A stretch of 64,000 bases of DNA, taken from Filosporella fistucella (Eukaryota; Ascomycota; Leotiomycetes; Helotiales). Under the pieces are notes generated by a model. It had not been told where the DNA came from and ran no database searches. It worked only from the letters and a program-made list of their open reading frames with translations. The position numbers and the translations under genes are program-made. Below are positions 1-9,583 of the stretch, in pieces. Numbering within the stretch: position 1 is the stretch's first letter; every line of letters begins with the position of its first letter. The stretch lies in the NCBI GenBank assembly GCA_030077755.1, contig JAQJZZ010000010.1, positions 4,526,001-4,590,000 on the forward strand, read 5' to 3'.

Positions 1-207
1 CAGCAGTATGGCGGCGTGAGTGGAAATTTAGACCCAGCTCTAGGTATGGATATGAACTACTCTTTAGGGGATGGGCTTGAGCAAGCAATGGGTATGACAC
101 TTGGGGCAGGTGATTTTGGGAATTACTTTAGTGACGACAACTTCTTCAGCGGAATCATTGACTCTGTTGGACAGAGCTCTGGATTTGAAGGGTTTGCGGG
201 GCAATAA
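1..207 (+). CDS. C-terminal end of a protein cut by the window edge, possibly a fungal transcription factor
   Basis: The frame is open from base 1 and ends at TAA 205-207, giving the last 68 residues of a larger protein. The tail is rich in Gly, Asp, Met and Phe (for example GAGDFGNYFSDDNFF) and is acidic and low in basic residues. Such acidic aromatic tails are common at the end of fungal Zn2Cys6 transcription factors, where they act as activation regions, but no DNA-binding domain is visible here, so the function is inference. The reading frame itself looks real because composition and codon use resemble the other genes. The rest lies upstream of the window. Confidence 0.5.
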   Translation, partial: QQYGGVSGNLDPALGMDMNYSLGDGLEQAMGMTLGAGDFGNYFSDDNFFSGIIDSVGQSSGFEGFAGQ

Positions 208-1221
208 GAACTATTCTGCAAGGGAAGGTATGATTGCTGCTTTCTACTTGCCAGCTTCGTGGCCACATGGTGCACGTTCAACGCAGTGAACAGTCTTACT
301 GCATATTGGCATGCATTTACTTAGCTGTTTTGATGTATTTGTAGCTTTACTGAATCAATGGCTGAGCACGGTTATGAATCATAATGATTACATTTGTCAA
401 ACATCCACTGGAGCCCTCCTGCGAAATTATCTTGAGCAAATGGGATTTTACTACAATCGAACGTCAATATGGTAGCTACTATGAGACTCTCATACTTACA
501 CAATTTGATAATTCAAAATTTGAGACGGGCAGGAGGCAACCCCGAAACTGGCCGGGCCGGGAAGAGGGCGTAATATGTACGACGGACAGGCAGCTCAGGG
601 ACATACATTGTGTCAACAGCGCAGAAATTTGGGTGATAAACTTTTCTAGCTCTAGACGTCGACTGTAGAAACTCTCAAGATGAAAATTCAGTGCCATAGA
701 AAGATGTCAGAGTCGGGGCTCGCCACGCGATTTCTGTGTTCAACAATGTGTCTACAGCTTCAATGACGGACTCGGCCGAAAAGCAATTATAAAAGTCCTC
801 CATGACCTCGCTTCTTTCCCCCTAAGAATTTTGATGGCGCTTATCTGTTCGAGTTCTGCACGCACTAATGCAAGTTACCAGGATCAGAATTTCCTCTCCG
901 CTAGCGGCACGACCTTTATCTATGGCGTCTGTCATTGCAATGTCTCGTGGGCTCGAAGAAGACTATTATATAGCTTCGAATTTGCCCATCTCCTTTCTTC
1001 TTCCAATAATTCATTGTTTGACTCACGAAATTATAATCTGAATACAGGTTGCACTACAATTGCATCAGAAGCGCGATTCGGTGCGAGCGTGTGACGCCAT
1101 TTACCCCGCCATCTGTATATTTTTCAGTCCAAGCTTCTGGAGGCAAAGTTCCGTGATTTGCCGCCATAAATAAAAGTCAAATTCTCTTATCTTCCAGGAT
1201 ACCTAGAGTTGACCGACGAAG
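208..1221. other. Intergenic region between the partial gene and the MFS gene
   Basis: About 1 kb without a convincing gene. It should hold the 3' UTR of the upstream gene and the promoter of the FMP42-type gene. A TATA-like stretch (tattatatag) lies near 963-973, some 250 bases before the next start codon. Short open frames here have no protein-like character. Confidence 0.5.
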
Positions 1222-2972
1222 ATGTCGTTGTTACAAAGAGTTACTTCGTTCGAGTCCCTCTCTCCCCCTCGAGGAAGATCTCCAGACGGTGCACATTCTC
1301 CCCGCGATCGCAAGTTATCCTTCAGTCCACTGCCTGGCTCATGGGTCCCTCCCGTCGCAGCGGAAAGCGCCCAGCCGATCGGTGCATTTGAAGTGCCAAA
1401 GTCAAAGAGAATATGTATATACCACTTCTACTACGATATTCAGATCCCCAAGCTAATTTGGCAATTCACATAGTGCAAGTTATCACTGCAGTTATCTACT
1501 GCCTCTTTGCCGCTGGAATTGTCTTTGGCTATGCTGCTATCAAGCCCGTCCTTATTCGCGAACATGTATACCGAGATCATTGCACGAAGGAGGAGCTGGA
1601 TCGTGGAGTAAGGACATGCTACGACCAGGAAATACGCCTCAATTTGATGTTCACAGCCGCTGCAGTGGGCACTAACGTCGCGGCGCTTCCCATAGGTGCT
1701 ATTCTCGACCATCTTGGTCCTCGAGTTTGTGGAATCATTGGTAGTTTCCTGCTAGCTTTTGGTGCTCTTCTATTTTCTTTTGCCGCTCAATTACCTTTCG
1801 ATGGTTATATACCTGGATACCTGTTTTTGGCACTTGGAGGACCGTTCGTATTCATATCGTCGTTCCAGTTGTCTAATGCTTTTCCAAAGCACTCAGGCCT
1901 AATTTTGGCCTTACTCACTGGAGCTTTTGATTCTTCCAGTGCTGTGTTTTTGGGCTACCGAATGCTTTATCAGTGGAGCAATGACAAATTCACTCCTAAA
2001 AAGTTTTTTCTTGGGTATTTGGTTGTGCCAGCCTTTATTCTGGTTGTTCAGATATTGGTTATGCCAAAGGCATCTTACAAAACCGTGGGAGAATTGGTGA
2101 AGACGGTTGAGGATGCAGACGATATTTATGAAGATCAAATGGATGAAAATACAGCACTCCTCCGAGAAGAACGTAGACAACACCGCCAATCTGTTGTTTC
2201 CGAGATTGCAGATCTCATCGGTTCAAAGTCAGGAGGGAAGCATCTCAAGCAGGAAGAACGGAAGAACAAAATATCCGGAGTTTGGGGAGCGATGCACAAC
2301 AAGACCGTCAGGGAACAAATACTTTCTCCCTGGTTTGTTTTTATTATGCTATTTACCGTCATCCAGATGACCCGTATCAACTACTTTGTGGCGACCATCA
2401 GGCCACAATATGAATATCTTCTTGGCTCTTACGAGAAAGCCGTGGAGGTCAACACCTTCTTCGATATTGCCCTACCGCTTGGTGGAATCTTGTCAATTCC
2501 ATTTATTGGATTTGTGCTTGATAACACCAGTACTACTTTTGTTCTCACAGCTCTCGTTACTATTGCTACCACAATTGGAGTTCTTGGCTGTCTACCATAC
2601 ACATGGGCCGCATATTCAAACATATGTCTTTTTGTTTTATATCGCCCATTCTACTACACTGCTGTATCAGACTATTCAGCAAAAGTATTTGGGTTCCGGA
2701 CCTTTGGAACAGTGTATGGACTCATCATTTGTCTGGCAGGACTCTTCAACTTCAGCCAAAGTGGCTTGGACGCTCTATTGCACAAGGTTTTCCATGGCAA
2801 TCCCGTTCCTGTGAATTTGATGCTTCTGGGAGCTGCATTCATTGTTGGCAGCTCGCTCAGTGCATATGTGGGCTACAGAGCCAACCAAATGAGGAGGGAA
2901 GGGCTAGTTCAAGAGGCCGAACACACAAGAGAAACCATCATGCCCGGAGCACAAAGTCCCGAACGTTTGTAG
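1222..2972 (+). CDS. FMP42: Major facilitator transporter of the FMP42 / SLC43-like family
   Basis: Two exons, 1222-1414 and 1474-2972, give a 563-aa protein. The 59-nt intron 1415-1473 starts GTATAT, has the branch site GCTAAT and ends CACATAG. Joining restores one frame across the first membrane segment, so the start is the ATG at 1222, not the ATG overlapping the donor at 1413. The N-terminal 60 residues are Ser/Pro-rich and soluble. They are followed by about twelve hydrophobic segments with a charged central loop (EEERKNK region). The family includes yeast FMP42, found in mitochondrial proteome surveys, and animal SLC43 amino-acid transporters. The order of segments and the YDQEIRLNLMFT block fit that family. 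Substrate and membrane are not known from sequence. It converges on the FolB gene with about 230 bases between stop codons. Confidence 0.85.
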
Positions 2973-3202
2973 TTCTCCCTACCACTTCATTTGCGGAATC
3001 CCAGATTGGTAGTTTTCTAGCATAGCATGGAGCAATTGTTTTCACTGGCGGTAAAATTGAGGGTGGTGCCCTGGAGTTGTTGGCTTTTATCATTTTGGAG
3101 ATCTAGATTCATTAGATCAGATTACATATATAACTGTTGCGAACAAATGAACATACATACTTTATTCCACAAGATCATGCATTTGATGCTTCTCTGGAAA
3201 TT

Positions 3203-4300
3203 TCAAACCGAAATACTCTTCGTTTTCGCAATCCAGTGGTCAAGCCTGCCCTGTAGTGGGAAAGGGGGATGTCGCCCCTCTCCCAAATCTTGCCAAATCT
3301 TCGCTGCAAACTGGCTCTTTGTCGGATCAGAGTCAACGACCATTTCGACTACTGGTGCATCGGCAAACATGACAGCCGTAGGCTTCTCCAGCGAGATTCG
3401 AAATTTCTGATGGTTGTGGCTATGACCTGCGATGCACTCGGATCTGATCTCTTCGGGAAAGTGAGGTATGAGGAAATATCGGATGATTCTTTCTCCAATA
3501 AGCGCTGCAAGTGCTTCCAGTGTTTGGAACGAAGATTCCTCGATTGTCTGTATATATATTAGCATTATATCCAAGCCAACTAAAAATTGACATACCTTTA
3601 CGACAATCTCCTCCAACTCACAATATGCATCTACCATTCTATCCCATTTCTCCATCTCCACGTTCGCAACCACGATTTGTTTCGCCAACCTCTCATTTGA
3701 ATTAACCCCGATCAGCGTTGGTATTCTCAAATCCTTCAACTGCAAAGCTAGTGAACATGCAACGGGGCCGTTCTTGCCCTCTTCATACGCAAATCCACCT
3801 CTTAGGCTAACACCACTTCCAATGAGACTCGCCTTCGGCAACATAATTTCGACCTTACACTCTCTCATGGCTCCACATTCTAAGATAGGCTTCCTCGTTT
3901 CATCTCCAATTCTCGCTCCTTTAGAATCATAAAGCCTAGGCAGAGTATCTTCACCTGTCAAATAAAAATGAATGTATTGCAGCAACGCTCTCAGATGCAT
4001 TGGGACCAGCATCAGCTCATCCGTGCATAAATCCTTGAATTCTTGACATGCTTCCAGGATGGCTTTTGACAGGATGCCATAATGGACTGTGCTGCCTGTA
4101 ACAGAGTCTGACGTAGCAGCTGTAGTGAAAGAAGAGCGTAGAGAAATAGACGCAGAGATGAGTACGGGCTGAGCTTTTGAGGGCCGAGACCACGCATCTG
4201 TAGCTATTGGAAGAGTGGTTTGCAGGTTACGGACGCGAATCAGGGTATGTGGCTCCCCGGCACGGTGGCCAAGATCATAAGTCGTCAATAGAGGGACCAT
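3203..4300 (-). CDS. FolB-domain protein, dihydroneopterin aldolase-like
   Basis: Two exons, 4300-3596 and 3547-3203, encode 349 aa. The intron 3548-3595 is only 48 nt, starts GTATGT, carries the branch TGCTAAT and ends TACAG. It is a multiple of three with no stop, so retention would add 16 residues. The N-terminal stretch VRNLQTTLPIATDAW followed by PVLISASISL is typical of the FolB fold, in which dihydroneopterin is cleaved to hydroxymethyl-dihydropterin in folate synthesis. A second, weaker FolB-like half follows (KDLRIPTLIGVNSNERLAKQ). Fungal FOL1 has two FolB domains fused to HPPK and DHPS; this protein has neither, so it is a stand-alone relative that may not be catalytic. Transcribed away from the ING gene. 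Confidence 0.75.
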   Translation of the reverse strand: MVPLLTTYDLGHRAGEPHTLIRVRNLQTTLPIATDAWSRPSKAQPVLISASISLRSSFTTAATSDSVTGSTVHYGILSKAILEACQEFKDLCTDELMLVPMHLRALLQYIHFYLTGEDTLPRLYDSKGARIGDETRKPILECGAMRECKVEIMLPKASLIGSGVSLRGGFAYEEGKNGPVACSLALQLKDLRIPTLIGVNSNERLAKQIVVANVEMEKWDRMVDAYCELEEIVVKVCQFLVGLDIMLIYIQTIEESSFQTLEALAALIGERIIRYFLIPHFPEEIRSECIAGHSHNHQKFRISLEKPTAVMFADAPVVEMVVDSDPTKSQFAAKIWQDLGEGRHPPFPLQGRLDHWIAKTKSISV

Positions 4301-4859
4301 TGTGGATTATTCACAGGAGTTTGAGTACTGATAGTTTTTTAGAAACCGAATTAATTGTACACGAGGAAAGATGAAGGTGGCATCATAAATCATGAGGGGA
4401 CATGAGGGGAAATTTCTGAGGTGGGGCATTAATAGATCCAGCAGAACTTTCACCGCTGTCGACACCGCCTTCTTCGAGTGGTCAATTGCTCGTGAAAGCT
4501 CCTGGACATATTTCAGGAGCCCTTGGAGTCCTAATTCCACCCCTTCACATGGCTCCCTGGAGAATATCCTTTTGTTAGGAACATTTAAGCTCCTAGTCAG
4601 CTCATTTCGTTGGACGATGAATCGTCCAAATGGCATTTCACGGTTACTAAAGCAACTTTGTAAAGTCATACGTTTGTGACTATTGATCAGAAAATGTAGA
4701 TCGTAAAGCTCCGCATCGTTGCCTGCCTACGACAGAGCGATATCTGAAGCCATGCCCATAATTCATTGTAGAACGCCTCCCAGACCTGTTATCCAAAATG
4801 CCAAATACCAGCGCCTTGCTAATTTCAGACCATACACTCGCCGTCCTTCCCGGTACTTC
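4301..4859. other. Upstream region of the FolB gene, with a 120-codon open frame of doubtful status
   Basis: The stretch holds the FolB promoter and the 3' end of the ING transcript, both on the minus strand. A 120-codon minus-strand frame runs from ATG 4669 to TAA 4307 and ends six bases before the FolB start codon. It resembles no family I know and could be an upstream ORF in the leader or chance. I do not call it a gene. Confidence 0.35.
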
Positions 4860-6128
4860 TTATTTTTTCTGCCCAAACCCTTTCTTAGTACAGTTCGGAC
4901 AGATCCAAGTCCCATGGGGTTCACGCGTTAATCCGACGCAGTTCCAATGGAACCACTCAAGTTCACAGTCGTCGTTGTCGCAAGCAACCATATCACCGTA
5001 GCTGACACTTTGACAGATGCAGTATTTCCTGTCGTCCCCTCCTTCATCATCCTCCGCGTCGCCCATTTCCTCATCTCCATTAGCGTCTTTTCTAGCGGGT
5101 GGTGTAACGGCTTCATCGTCGTCCACAGATCCAGAGTCTGCATCACTTAACTCACTATCATTTGTCGATGATGGAGAGTTCTTATTTCCTGGGCGTTTAA
5201 GTCTACTGAGACCGGACTTTTTGTGTTTGCGTAAAGCGCCAGCTTGTCTACTTCCACTTGGTGCTGCTTTCTTATTGCCGGTAGACTTTTGAGCTGCTCG
5301 TGGCCCAGCACTTCCAGCTCTAGCGGTAGCTGGAGTTCCACCCCGAGGGGTTCCTGGTGTCATTGAGGATTGGCGAGCAAGGCCACTAGGCGGAAGTCCT
5401 CCCAACCCACCAGTCACACGCTGTCTCTTGTTTGCAGCGCCTAAAGACGTTTCTCTCGCCCCACGATTCATCAGCATGGCCGCGTTGGGTGTGGCAGGAG
5501 CTGAAATTGAAGCTGTATTGCCCATCTGATGAGACTGTACATGTCCCGGAAGCACTCGCGCTGGATGTTGATTTGGTTGACGGGTATGTGCCATAGAAGC
5601 GGAATTGGGAATTTGACCAAGTGGCATGGTAGCCACGCTCTGATCGATTCGAGGAGCAACGCGGTCGGGCACCTGTGGGCGGAGGATGGATGGCAGATCG
5701 GGATCGTTTGTGAGTTCTCCTCTGTCTTGTAAAGCTTTAATATGGTTATCAAGCCATCGGGTATGCTTATCCATAATCTGCTGCGTCTTCTTTGCCAGCG
5801 CACTTTTTTCATCCTGGAGTAACCGTGCCCTATCGTAATTTTCGAGGATGATGCGACTCAAACTCTCTTCCTTAGGGTTTGGAGTATGGCTTCCATTGTT
5901 GCGAATCCATTTTTGGATAGCAGTGTCATTCTTATTGATGATCGTAAGGCACTCGTTCATTTGCCTATCCTTCTCTTCGATCTCCTCTTGCATGAAGGCG
6001 ATCTCAGCTGGAAGGTTTGCAGAACGATTTATCCACTCATCAAGTACCGCAGCGGCATCTTGATGTTCGGGTTGGACCATGTCGCCTCTGCGGCCGATGA
6101 AATCGATGGTGAGATCGTCTCTGGGCAT
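4860..6128 (-). CDS. YNG2: ING-family PHD-finger protein, Yng2-like (NuA4 subunit candidate)
   Basis: One exon, 422 aa. The N-terminal ING helices cover about residues 20-130 ([20 protein letters not shown] and following), then comes a long disordered basic and Ser/Pro-rich middle with a nuclear-type lysine cluster. A C-terminal PHD finger spans residues 368-415 with the C4HC3 ligands C370, C372, C383, C388, H394, C397, C410 and C413. ING PHD fingers bind histone H3 trimethylated on Lys4 and bring acetyltransferase or deacetylase complexes to active genes. The N-terminal region resembles fission yeast Png1 and budding yeast Yng2 of NuA4 more than Pho23, but the assignment among ING paralogues is moderate. 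It is head-to-head with the Hos2-type deacetylase, 872 bases between start codons. Confidence 0.85.
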   Translation of the reverse strand: MPRDDLTIDFIGRRGDMVQPEHQDAAAVLDEWINRSANLPAEIAFMQEEIEEKDRQMNECLTIINKNDTAIQKWIRNNGSHTPNPKEESLSRIILENYDRARLLQDEKSALAKKTQQIMDKHTRWLDNHIKALQDRGELTNDPDLPSILRPQVPDRVAPRIDQSVATMPLGQIPNSASMAHTRQPNQHPARVLPGHVQSHQMGNTASISAPATPNAAMLMNRGARETSLGAANKRQRVTGGLGGLPPSGLARQSSMTPGTPRGGTPATARAGSAGPRAAQKSTGNKKAAPSGSRQAGALRKHKKSGLSRLKRPGNKNSPSSTNDSELSDADSGSVDDDEAVTPPARKDANGDEEMGDAEDDEGGDDRKYCICQSVSYGDMVACDNDDCELEWFHWNCVGLTREPHGTWICPNCTKKGFGQKK

Positions 6129-7000
6129 GATTGTTAATGGCGATGACTCTCGCAGCGCGCCAAACGATGTGAGGGTGTTAAGAACGTCGCAAAAGTCGTA
6201 TGCTCACCTCGAGACACCAAATTGCCCGCGCCTGCCTTTCTTAGGTTGCAAGGTTTCCTCGTTCCTGGCGTGATCCGAACGGAGGGTCGGTTGGTGGATG
6301 CAAAATTGGAAGGCGGAGTGCAGGGGAAATTAATGACGAGGAAGACGCGATCTCGAAATGGATCGGGCGAGCCGAGACCACAGATCACAGATCACACCAA
6401 ACCTTTCTCAGCCTTGTGCGGTTAGAACAACTGCATTTTAGCGCCACGCTAGGAGGCTCATTACTGAGCCTCGAATACAACTTTCGAGCCTCACGGAGGT
6501 CGGAGCTTCAGAAACAGGACCCCGACACCAGTTTGTGTTGACTGAGTATCCTGAGTATATCGAGGCGCGATACGACAATAAGGAGCTTTTTTTTTACTTA
6601 TTGATAAACTTACATCCGTATAAAAATATGAGTGGAGAAAGACCTTAACCTTAACCAAACAGAGATCAATTTCAAGGCCGGACAACTTTGTTCATGCCAC
6701 TATTGCTTAATAGGTGAGGATAACTATTTTGATAATCTTGCTGTTGATTACCTAGAAGGGCTTTACTGATATACGCTAGTTATTTAACCACACGCTAGCG
6801 CCTCCTTCTCTGCTCAAAGCCAACGAACACAATCTTAAAGCAAACCATTACACTTCACCGTTGACTTCATCACCACCAAACCACCTATCCCCCCCTCGAA
6901 AAGCGCGTCCACCTGCCTCTGCTTCAAGCACAAGATCGAACAGCCCGAGTTCCGGGATATCTCTTCTTTATTCCTAAACAAATGCTCTCGTTGTTGCACA
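6129..7000. promoter_or_regulatory. Shared divergent upstream region of the ING and HOS2 genes
   Basis: The 872 bases must contain both promoters, since the genes start at each edge and point away from one another. It includes a perfect inverted repeat at 6453-6472, a T-run near 6589-6597 and a CT/CA-rich leader before the HOS2 ATG. No coding frame is supported. That it works as one bidirectional promoter is inference. Confidence 0.5.
6453..6472. repeat. Perfect 8-bp inverted repeat in the ING/HOS2 shared promoter
   Basis: GAGGCTCA and TGAGCCTC are separated by TTAC. A further half-site GAGCCTCA follows at about 6486. This could bind a dimeric regulator or form a hairpin; the sequence shows only the symmetry. 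Confidence 0.6.
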
Positions 7001-8425
7001 ATGGTCTTCTCAAACAACGGCATCGTGCAGGATTACCACCACCAACCACTTGGACTGCCTGAGGCGCCTCATAATGCGGATATCTTGAAAAAGATTGAGG
7101 ATGAGGTGTATGAAAATGGAATTACTCGGCCTAAGGGATACAATGTATCATGGCATTCAAATCCGGAGATCGAGAAGCACCACTTCGGTCATGCGCATCC
7201 AATGAAGCCTTGGCGGTTGACTCTCGCAAAGAGTCTGATCATGTCTTATGGCATGCATGCAGCTATGGACAGCTATCAGTCGCGTCAAGCAACCCGGGAA
7301 GAACTGCAAGATTTTCACAGCTCCGATTATCTCGATTATCTGAAAATCGCTAAAGTCGCATTGCCCGACGACGACGCCTCCAATGCCTACAATCTGGGTG
7401 GATCTGATTGTCCCATTTTCGAGGGACTTTTCAATTATTGCTCCATGTATTCTGGTGCGTCCATCGATGCCGCTCGGAAGTTGTGCAACAACCAATCTGA
7501 TATTGCTATAAACTGGTCCGGCGGGCTACATCACGCGAAAAAAGCTGAAGCATCTGGGTTCTGTTATGTCAATGATATCGTATTGGCAATCTTACAACTA
7601 CTTCGAAAGCATCCCAGAGTCCTCTACATTGACATTGATGTTCACCATGGCGATGGAGTGGAAGAAGCATTCTGGTCCACAGATCGAGTTCTGACACTGT
7701 CTATCCATAAATATGATGGTCTGAATTTCTTTCCCGGTACTGGAGATTTCACACGCACTGGCCCTGACGATGAGCGCAACCCTGGAGCCCATCATGCCAT
7801 AAACGTACCACTCTTGGACGGCATCGACGACGAACAATATGTCTCTATCTTCAAGAATGTGGTTGGCAAATCGGTGGAATGTTTCCAACCCACTGCAATC
7901 GTCCTCCAGTGTGGTGCTGACTCGCTTGCTGGAGATCGACTCGGCCGTTTCAATGTTCAAGTCCAAGGCCATGGAGCTTGTGTCGCCTATTGCAAGTCGC
8001 TAATGCTTCCTCTGCTCCTTGTTGGCGGAGGAGGTTATACCCCTCGAAATGTCGCCAGAGCGTGGGCTCATGAGACCAGCATTGCAATCGGCTGTGATAC
8101 AACTCTGAACCCTATCATCCCCATCCACACACCTTACCGAAACCACTTCCGACATGACACGATCTTCCCTACTCTGGAACAAATTCTTGGCGAGCCGCGC
8201 CCAAACAAGAATACAGCCAAGAGAGTAAGAGAAATGTTAGAGTACATTCATGAGCAATTGAAGTTTGTTGCACGAGGACCTAGCGTTGAAAGTAGAGCGA
8301 TACCACCGGATCTTACCGCGTGGAAAGAAGGAGTGGAGGATAGACTACGCGAGATGAGAGAAGAGCACGATAATGAGCTGAGGCGCAACAAGGAGAGCGG
8401 AATTGGAGTGGCAATGGAGTACTGA
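7001..8425 (+). CDS. HOS2: Class I histone deacetylase, Hos2 type
   Basis: A single exon encodes 474 aa. The deacetylase domain fills almost the whole protein from YNVSWHSNPEIEKHHFG to the HTPYRNHF block. Active-site features are visible: the His pair in GGLHHAKKAEASG (H177, H178), the zinc-binding DIDVHHGDG block (residues 211-219), the later LQCGADSLAGDRLG block (third zinc Asp) and the glycine-rich GGGGYTPRNVARAW segment. The family removes acetyl groups from histone lysines; the Hos2 branch works in the Set3 complex at active genes, mainly on H3/H4. The N-terminal wording matches Hos2/HosA rather than Rpd3. Length is usual for Hos2. It shares its upstream region with an ING reader, so opposing or coordinated histone acetylation control is plausible. 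Confidence 0.93.
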   Translation: MVFSNNGIVQDYHHQPLGLPEAPHNADILKKIEDEVYENGITRPKGYNVSWHSNPEIEKHHFGHAHPMKPWRLTLAKSLIMSYGMHAAMDSYQSRQATREELQDFHSSDYLDYLKIAKVALPDDDASNAYNLGGSDCPIFEGLFNYCSMYSGASIDAARKLCNNQSDIAINWSGGLHHAKKAEASGFCYVNDIVLAILQLLRKHPRVLYIDIDVHHGDGVEEAFWSTDRVLTLSIHKYDGLNFFPGTGDFTRTGPDDERNPGAHHAINVPLLDGIDDEQYVSIFKNVVGKSVECFQPTAIVLQCGADSLAGDRLGRFNVQVQGHGACVAYCKSLMLPLLLVGGGGYTPRNVARAWAHETSIAIGCDTTLNPIIPIHTPYRNHFRHDTIFPTLEQILGEPRPNKNTAKRVREMLEYIHEQLKFVARGPSVESRAIPPDLTAWKEGVEDRLREMREEHDNELRRNKESGIGVAMEY

Positions 8426-8733
8426 ATTCTTTGACTTTGTTCAGTACTTAAGTAAAGAGCAATATGGAATTTTCCTGGAGTTCGGGAGGGTTTGATCGTG
8501 GCGTTTTAGAGAGGCAAAATGTCGTCCGGAAATACCTACTTGCAGGGGGTAATCTGGTTGTGCAATGGTTGGCAGTTTTCTGCTCAAAGTTGTAGTTTAC
8601 CTGTACGATTAATGAATCAATCTATCGCTCTATTAAGTCCCTTATTCGCCGTGCAATAACCACTCATCTAAGGATCTAACTCGTCCGTCTACAAAAGTGC
8701 TCTCCAACGCCTGCTATGCCTAATAAAACAAGC
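8426..8733. other. Convergent 3' region of HOS2 and the DUF3605 gene
   Basis: 308 bases holding the 3' UTRs of two genes that face one another. AT-rich tracts such as tacgattaatgaatcaatc could serve 3' end formation. No gene seen. Confidence 0.5.
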
Positions 8734-9583
8734 TCAAGCTTTCTGGCTCAGTGGAACGTCTCCATTCGTAATGTTCTTGACAAACTCATGATCAGGATCA
8801 TAAAGCATTACACTACAGAATAGTTAGAATGGATTTTGGAGGTTGAGACACAAAGTTGAGCAGCTCTTAAATTGCTCAGAAGTTGCTCTCCCTTGCTATC
8901 TGTGACAAATAGAGGGCAGCACTGGACATACTGAAAGTGCTCCACGGCGTTAACAGACTTCAGGCCTCTCCAGTTCTTGAACCAAATAACCTAATAATAA
9001 ATATAGTCAGCCTTCATTTAGACCAACATATAAAAACAAACACATGATCACATACCTTGTCTTCACCCACCTGCTCCCTAAATGTTTCATTCACATACTC
9101 ATCAATCACTTTCCTCGCTTGATCCGTCAAATCTCCCGTCTCCAAATGATCCTCCAGCTCAAACTTAGTCCAGACGACCAGATGGACAATCTTGGTATCA
9201 ATTCCATACGGCCAATCATTCCACAGAATCTTGATATCAGAGTCCTTCTCAAACGGCTTTCCATCAGCTACGATCGGTTCCTTCCAGCCGAGCCTCTTGG
9301 ACAAGACGAATTCCATGACCGAGCCATATTGTTGCTTGAGCTGGTAATTGTATGCCAGATAGCGGCGGAGATCAGAAGGGATGCGCTGGAAGAGATCAAG
9401 TCGGTTCTGGGAGATGATTTTACGGACTTCAGACCAGGTCAAGATGTGGTATTGGGAGTCGGGAGTGCTGATGATGTTTAGGTCCTTTGTATTGAGGTTG
9501 GCGAGGAAAGGGGGACAGGTTGATTCGCGCAGGGATGGAGCGACGTTTATTTGCCAGAAGGGAAGTGGGGTTGTGCTGCCCAT
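8734..9583 (-). CDS. DUF3605 family protein (N-acetylglucosamine-induced protein 1 type)
   Basis: Three exons: 9583-9056, 8990-8932 and 8812-8734, 221 aa. Intron 8991-9055 (65 nt) starts GTATGT and ends TTATTAG; intron 8813-8931 (119 nt) starts GTATGT and ends CTGTAG. Only with both removed does the conserved end appear (VIWFKNWRGLKSVNAVEHF then HVMLYDPDHEFVKNITNGD). Upstream blocks such as TPDSQYHILTWSEV and LFQRIPSDLRRYL are hallmarks of this fungal family. The name comes from induction by N-acetylglucosamine; the biochemical role is unknown. The protein is soluble with no signal peptide. Retention of the second intron would end the protein early after about 20 extra residues. Confidence 0.88.

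Noticed and set aside
1413..1473. ATG at 1413 as start of the MFS transporter
   Set aside because: It overlaps a GTATAT donor; splicing from the ATG at 1222 gives a better N-terminus and uses a clear branch site.
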